Source of the DNA: CAXXIC01 sp049315325
Lineage (GTDB): Bacteria > Bacteroidota > Bacteroidia > Bacteroidales > UBA7332
Reading direction: 5' to 3'
Assembly (NCBI GenBank): GCA_049315325.1
Contig: JBMOKJ010000001.1
Coordinates: 372,001 to 436,000 of the forward strand
DNA: 64,000 bases
Shown here: positions 60,786 through 64,000 of the stretch, one piece after another
How positions within the stretch are numbered: position 1 is the first letter of the stretch
Layout of the letters: every line of letters begins with the position of its first letter
Made by a program: the position numbers and the translations under genes
Notes under the pieces: model-generated
Seen by the model: the letters and a program-made list of their open reading frames with translations, nothing else
The model's database searches: none
Told to the model about the DNA's origin: nothing

Positions 60786-60809
60786 TTATGTCGCAAACAT
60801 ACGACATAA
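60786..60809 (-). promoter_or_regulatory. arsR operator straddling the -7 box
   Basis: A perfect inverted repeat TTATGTCG - 8 bp - CGACATAA has its central 8 bp, read on the minus strand, as TATGTTTG, an exact TAnnTTTG -7 box. Repressor binding here would block RNA polymerase directly. It lies 12 bp from the arsR ATG. The -33 region is weak (CTTG or a T-run at 60824-60817). Confidence 0.85.
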
Positions 60810-60948
60810 TTAAATGCAAGAAAAATATTTCGTGTTAAATTTTTGTTACAATATTCATTTTCTTAATTAATCACCCCTCACTAATCAGCAACAAATTAGT
60901 ATCAGTAATTTTTCTTTCCCTATTGTTAAGAATTTACACTAGAATTAC

Positions 60949-60956
60949 TAATTTTG
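60949..60956 (+). promoter_or_regulatory. -7 box before the FISUMP lipoprotein gene
   Basis: TAATTTTG is an exact TAnnTTTG match 33 bp before the ATG at 60990. A candidate -33 ATTG is 23 bp upstream, which is long. Confidence 0.45.
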
Positions 60957-60989
60957 TAAATCAATTGCAATCACCTAACAATCAGATTT

Positions 60990-62288
60990 ATGAAAGCCTA
61001 CAGAACAAACTCCTACTTCACTATTTTTCTATTGCTGTGTAGTCTGATTATGCTATCTGGCTGTGATAAAAAAACAACTGACAACGAACCTCTATTGAAA
61101 TCGGTGATTTCTATCCAGTCCGCCGAAAACATTTCAACCACCTCTGCTCTTTTAGTAGCTAGGGTTACTCCCAACCAAGATGGAACGACTATTAATTTCA
61201 TGTACCGTGCGACCACCGATGCGCTTTGGACAAGTAAGGTCTTCACCGAAAAATTAACCGGAACCAAAGCTTTCCGCGTCGATGTTGCACTTATCGATTT
61301 AGTACCCAACACCCAATATACGTTCTACGCCAAATCTACTAATTCGGCTGGCGAAGTCATTAGTTCGATGATGACTTTTACTACAGCGAAATTGACGGGT
61401 GCCGTTATCAAGATTAAGGCTGCACAAAACGTTAAAATTAGCACTGCTAGTTTAAGCGCTTCCATTATCCCTAACCAAGAGAACACAATTGTGTCCTTTG
61501 AGTATCAAACAATTAACTCTGCCTGGAAAAGTCAAACCTTATCAGCTGGTTTTAACGGAACAGATTCTATTAAAGTTAATCTAGATTTATATGATTTACA
61601 AGCTAATACCTTATATAACTTTAGAATTAAAGCTACTAACGTAGCTGGAGAAACTTTAAGCGAAACCGCTTCTTTTACCACTTATGCGGTTAATGATTAT
61701 GATGGTAATTACTACCACTCAGTAACCATTGGTTCACAAACGTGGCTTAAGGAAAATTTCCGTGGTACCCATTATTCTAATGGTGATCCAATCGCTAACG
61801 TAACCGATCCAAACTCTTGGGCAAGTTTAAATACCGGCGCTTACTGCTGGTACAACAACGATCCTGAGATTGGAAAAGTATATGGCGGTTTGTATAACTG
61901 GTACACTGGAGCTGATTCTAGAGGCTTGATTGTTGGTTGGCACACGCCGACTGGGTATGAGCAAGCAGATTTGATGAATAATTTTAAAGACTATATCACG
62001 GCAGGTTTAAGTGTTATGGAAACTGGTAATACGCATTGGTTGAATACAAAATATTCAGCAACTAATAGTACTGGTTTTTCTGCTTTACCTAATGGTGCTT
62101 TTTCTTTTGATCAGACGTCACAAAAATTTGTTTTTATTGCCTTGCATAACTCAGCTTCATTTTGGTCATTAACAGATGGTGGATCTTCTGCTGATGCTAC
62201 TATTATTCAAAATTATAATTGTGGTTTTGGTGTCGGCGCTGTTTGCGATAAAAAAAATGGCATGGGTATTCGTTTGCTAAAAAACTAA
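60990..62288 (+). CDS. Lipoprotein with two FN3-like repeats and a FISUMP domain
   Basis: It has 432 residues. The signal ends MLSGC with lipid Cys25. Two about 95-residue FN3-like repeats follow (roughly 38-130 and 135-230), sharing ...PNQ...I.F.Y and the ends PNTQYTFYAKSTNSAGE and ANTLYNFRIKATNVAGE. From about 235 a Fibrobacter-succinogenes major paralogous (FISUMP) domain starts VTIGSQTWLKENFR, with AYCWYNNDP, YGGLYNWY and GFSALPNG. It is probably surface-exposed with unknown function. The second repeat and the FISUMP part are visibly more AT-rich than the first repeat, which suggests domain shuffling. Confidence 0.85.
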   Translation: MKAYRTNSYFTIFLLLCSLIMLSGCDKKTTDNEPLLKSVISIQSAENISTTSALLVARVTPNQDGTTINFMYRATTDALWTSKVFTEKLTGTKAFRVDVALIDLVPNTQYTFYAKSTNSAGEVISSMMTFTTAKLTGAVIKIKAAQNVKISTASLSASIIPNQENTIVSFEYQTINSAWKSQTLSAGFNGTDSIKVNLDLYDLQANTLYNFRIKATNVAGETLSETASFTTYAVNDYDGNYYHSVTIGSQTWLKENFRGTHYSNGDPIANVTDPNSWASLNTGAYCWYNNDPEIGKVYGGLYNWYTGADSRGLIVGWHTPTGYEQADLMNNFKDYITAGLSVMETGNTHWLNTKYSATNSTGFSALPNGAFSFDQTSQKFVFIALHNSASFWSLTDGGSSADATIIQNYNCGFGVGAVCDKKNGMGIRLLKN

Positions 62289-62299
62289 ATATAGTTTAA

Positions 62300-62327
62300 A
62301 GGGGTGTTGTAACGACACCTCTTTTTT
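62300..62327 (+). terminator. Intrinsic terminator after the FISUMP gene
   Basis: AGGGGTGT (62300-62307) pairs with ACACCTCT (62315-62322) with one G-T wobble, followed by a run of six T. It lies 11 bp after the stop. Confidence 0.85.
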
Positions 62328-62405
62328 CTTACTTAAAATATTGTCTCATCCACGTCCTATTTTTTTTGTTAAAACTCAAATTTCATTAGAAAAGCAGACA
62401 AATAA

Positions 62406-62437
62406 GTTGTATTATCATATAACATTTATTATCTTTG
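62406..62437 (+). promoter_or_regulatory. Predicted toxin-antitoxin promoter, probably leaderless
   Basis: GTTG (62406-62409) and TATCTTTG (62430-62437) are 20 bp apart. The -7 box ends 4 bp before the toxin ATG at 62442, so the transcript should begin at or next to the start codon. Confidence 0.55.
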
Positions 62438-62441
62438 TGCG

Positions 62442-62768
62442 ATGAAAAGAAAAATCATAGCATTTAGGGGTTATTACAACGATTTTATGAGTGAATTGTC
62501 TAAAGATGAACAACATAAAGTCAGGAAAGCCCTATTGATTTTTGAAAATGAAGAAAAAATACCCTATCATTACATTAAATTTATTCGAGATGGCATTTAT
62601 GAATTTCGGGTGAATTATGGCAACAACGAATTTCGTTTTTTCTTTATCTATGATGGCAATACTTTAGTGGTATTGTTCAATTGTTTCAAAAAGAAGACAC
62701 AAAAAACACCTCAAAACGAAATAGAGAAAGCAATCAAACTAAAAAAGGAATATTATGAGCAAAAATGA
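62442..62768 (+). CDS. Type II toxin, RelE/HigB-like (Gp49 family)
   Basis: It has 108 residues. The fold signs are YYNDFMSELSKDEQHKVRKAL, a central YEFRVNYGNNEFRFFFIYDG and VLFNCFKKKTQKTPQNEIEKA, typical of HigB/Gp49 toxins that cleave mRNA on the ribosome. The basic, Lys-rich C-terminus holds the likely catalytic Lys and Arg. The toxin gene comes first and overlaps the XRE antitoxin by 14 bp, which is the HigBA order. Confidence 0.93.
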   Translation: MKRKIIAFRGYYNDFMSELSKDEQHKVRKALLIFENEEKIPYHYIKFIRDGIYEFRVNYGNNEFRFFFIYDGNTLVVLFNCFKKKTQKTPQNEIEKAIKLKKEYYEQK

Positions 62769-63048
62769 GATATACGATATTAGTGCTGAACTTGTAAGTG
62801 TGTTTGGCGAAGAAGGGTCAGCAACACGCGAAAAAGCGATAGAGGAAGCTTGGGAAGACTATAATGCACAGGTACTGCACGATGCACGTAAGAATGCGCG
62901 CCTGTCGCAAGCCCAATTAGCCGAAAGAATTGGCGCAAACAAGGGTTATATTTCACGGATCGAACGCGGATTGATAGTGCCATCTATCGCCACGTTTTAT
63001 AAGTTGGCTGCGGCTATGGGCTTAAGCGTGGAGTTGCGACCACATTAA
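62755..63048 (+). CDS. XRE-family antitoxin (HigA-like)
   Basis: It has 97 residues. The helix-turn-helix is ARLSQAQLAERIGANKGYISRIERG at about 48-72, preceded by an acidic N-terminal part (FGEEGSATREKAIEEAWEDY) likely to wrap the toxin. A good AAGGAA ribosome site lies 4 bp before the ATG within the toxin frame, in contrast with the leaderless toxin start. It neutralises the toxin and probably represses the operon. Confidence 0.93.
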   Translation: MSKNEIYDISAELVSVFGEEGSATREKAIEEAWEDYNAQVLHDARKNARLSQAQLAERIGANKGYISRIERGLIVPSIATFYKLAAAMGLSVELRPH

Positions 63049-63083
63049 ATAGCGTCGAAATGCTCTCAGATGTCTGCTCCTGT

Positions 63084-63845
63084 TTATTTCTTATCCAATT
63101 GCCCAAAAACACGTTTCAATAGCGCATTCACACGAGCAGATGGATTTTCACGAATCAGCTTCTCTTCGTTGCCAAGACTCACAAACATGCCATTCAAAGC
63201 ATGTTGCGTGACATACGCACTAAGGTTCGTATTGACAGGTTTGAGGCTTGCTGTTTGTCCGATAATCGAATTGGCAACTTTGTTGTAAGCGGTGGTAAGC
63301 GTATTCCACGATTGGTTGGTAGAGATATTCCCAATCAGCTTTTTGTCGAGTGAAGCCTCAATTTTTGGTGCAAATGCAGCCGTCAATTGACTGAATGTAG
63401 CTTGCTTTAGGTAATTCGTTGCGGCATTTTTGCCACCAAACAGAATGCCGGTAGCATCGGTAATCGACATGTTGCGAATAGCATTCACAAAAATTGGTTT
63501 AGCTTCCACCGCTGCGTCTTCTGCAGCACGATTCAGGCGCAAAACCACCTCGCTTAGCATTTTATCACCTCCGGGAATGTATCTGATGTTGTCCGCAATC
63601 ATTTTGGCATCGTCAGGCAGCAAAATCTTGAGCGCCTGATTCGAAAAATAGCCATTCGGTTTGTTGAGCGTCGTCACTGTATTGGCAATCCCAACTGAAA
63701 GCGCCTCTTTCAATCCAGATGCATTCTCGTTGCTAGGCGTACCGATTGAGCTGGTCGTAATCATCTGATTCGCAATTTGCTGCAATTCGGTGCACGATGC
63801 AATTGTGACTAATAGAAATGCGTATAAGTAGATTCTGTAATTCAT
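63084..63845 (-). CDS. DUF4197 lipoprotein
   Basis: It has 253 residues. The signal ends TIASC with lipid Cys18. The rest fits DUF4197: GLKEALSVGIANTV, IRYIPGGDKMLSEVVLRLNRAAEDAAVEAKPIF, FSQLTAAFAPKIEASL and ALNGMFVSLGNEEKLIRENPSARVNALLKRVFG. The function is unknown. It is a single gene, with a -7 box at 63873-63866 and the antitoxin end 35 bp past its stop. Confidence 0.92.
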   Translation of the reverse strand: MNYRIYLYAFLLVTIASCTELQQIANQMITTSSIGTPSNENASGLKEALSVGIANTVTTLNKPNGYFSNQALKILLPDDAKMIADNIRYIPGGDKMLSEVVLRLNRAAEDAAVEAKPIFVNAIRNMSITDATGILFGGKNAATNYLKQATFSQLTAAFAPKIEASLDKKLIGNISTNQSWNTLTTAYNKVANSIIGQTASLKPVNTNLSAYVTQHALNGMFVSLGNEEKLIRENPSARVNALLKRVFGQLDKK

Positions 63846-63865
63846 AATTAGATGTGTTTGTATCG

Positions 63866-63873
63866 CAAATATA
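63866..63873 (-). promoter_or_regulatory. -7 box of the DUF4197 gene
   Basis: TATATTTG on the minus strand lies 20 bp before the ATG at 63845. A -33 element is not clear. Confidence 0.45.
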
Positions 63874-63892
63874 GTGATTCGTGGAAAATAAA

Positions 63893-63923
63893 CAGGCTGA
63901 ACGAAACGGATTCATTCAGCCTG
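63893..63923 (-). terminator. Terminator of the gene entering from the right edge
   Basis: CAGGCTGAA (63893-63901) pairs with TTCAGCCTG (63915-63923) in a perfect 9 bp stem. On the minus strand it is followed by TTTATTTT. It lies 25 bp after the stop of the partial gene at 63948. Confidence 0.75.
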
Positions 63924-63947
63924 CAAGTAGATTTTATACAAAACGAG

Positions 63948-64000
63948 TTATTTCAACCCTCGGTTTTTGAGCAATGCGCCTGGATTTGGATCGGCTAGTC
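63948..64000 (-). CDS. C-terminal fragment of an unidentified protein, cut by window edge
   Basis: On the minus strand one frame is open from the right edge to a TAA at 63950-63948 and ends LADPNPGALLKNRGLK. A terminator follows at the expected distance, which supports a real gene end. The 16 visible residues are not enough to name the family. A compact Pro/Gly tail with basic residues is all that can be seen. Confidence 0.5.
   Translation of the reverse strand, partial: LADPNPGALLKNRGLK

Overview
The window looks like a chromosomal stretch of a Bacteroidota bacterium, most likely Bacteroidales. The reasons are several. TAnnTTTG promoter boxes, often with an upstream TTTG-like element, recur before gene starts. 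There is a type IX secretion C-terminal domain on an exported nuclease. LruC, FISUMP, DUF4254, GldA-like and four-helix-bundle S23 families are present, and most starts lack a strong Shine-Dalgarno. No rRNA, tRNA, CRISPR array or prophage module was seen.

Region 1 (1-3040) is housekeeping: the end of a hybrid histidine kinase cut by the window edge, ybeY and proA. Region 2 (3246-7487) holds two tandem LruC/DUF4842 lipoproteins. Region 3 (7688-27381) is a large exopolysaccharide locus. It begins with a stand-alone receiver that overlaps the gene of a priming sugar transferase carrying its own degenerate receiver domain. A TolC-like protein, a Wzz-like protein with a decayed tyrosine-kinase tail, a Wzy/WaaL-type membrane protein, many glycosyltransferases (including three tandem GT2 paralogues), an acetyltransferase, UDP-xylose synthase and an acyltransferase follow. 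A convergent trio on the minus strand (GT2, Wzx flippase, GT2) closes the locus.

Region 4 (27520-36023) has a YgjP-type metallopeptidase, an IS1-family transposase with IS-end-like repeats and a hairpin-rich repeat, a GldA-like ABC ATPase next to a GH18-CE4-GT2 triple-domain enzyme, and a DUF4254/GT9 pair separated by a broken S23 gene flanked by inverted repeats. Region 5 (36089-52476) is metG followed by a second surface-glycan locus. That locus includes a flippase, a fucosyltransferase and a complete pseudaminic acid pathway (pseB, pseC, pseF, a pseG-pseH fusion, pseI) plus a DUF115/Maf-like protein that may transfer the sugar.

Region 6 (52489-64000) contains a GxxExxY gene with a large downstream hairpin, a DUF255 thioredoxin-like protein, a T9SS-exported endonuclease, an arsenic operon (arsR-arsC-arsM-acr3) with a clear operator, a FISUMP lipoprotein, a HigB/XRE-type toxin-antitoxin pair and a DUF4197 lipoprotein. 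The tail of an unidentified gene runs off the window end.

The unifying theme is surface polysaccharide: two assembly loci, two flippases and about fifteen glycosyltransferases. The most unusual signals are the receiver/priming-transferase pair, the kinase-less Wzz with a TolC-type exporter and no Wza in view, and small genes associated with inverted repeats built from 8-9 bp units.
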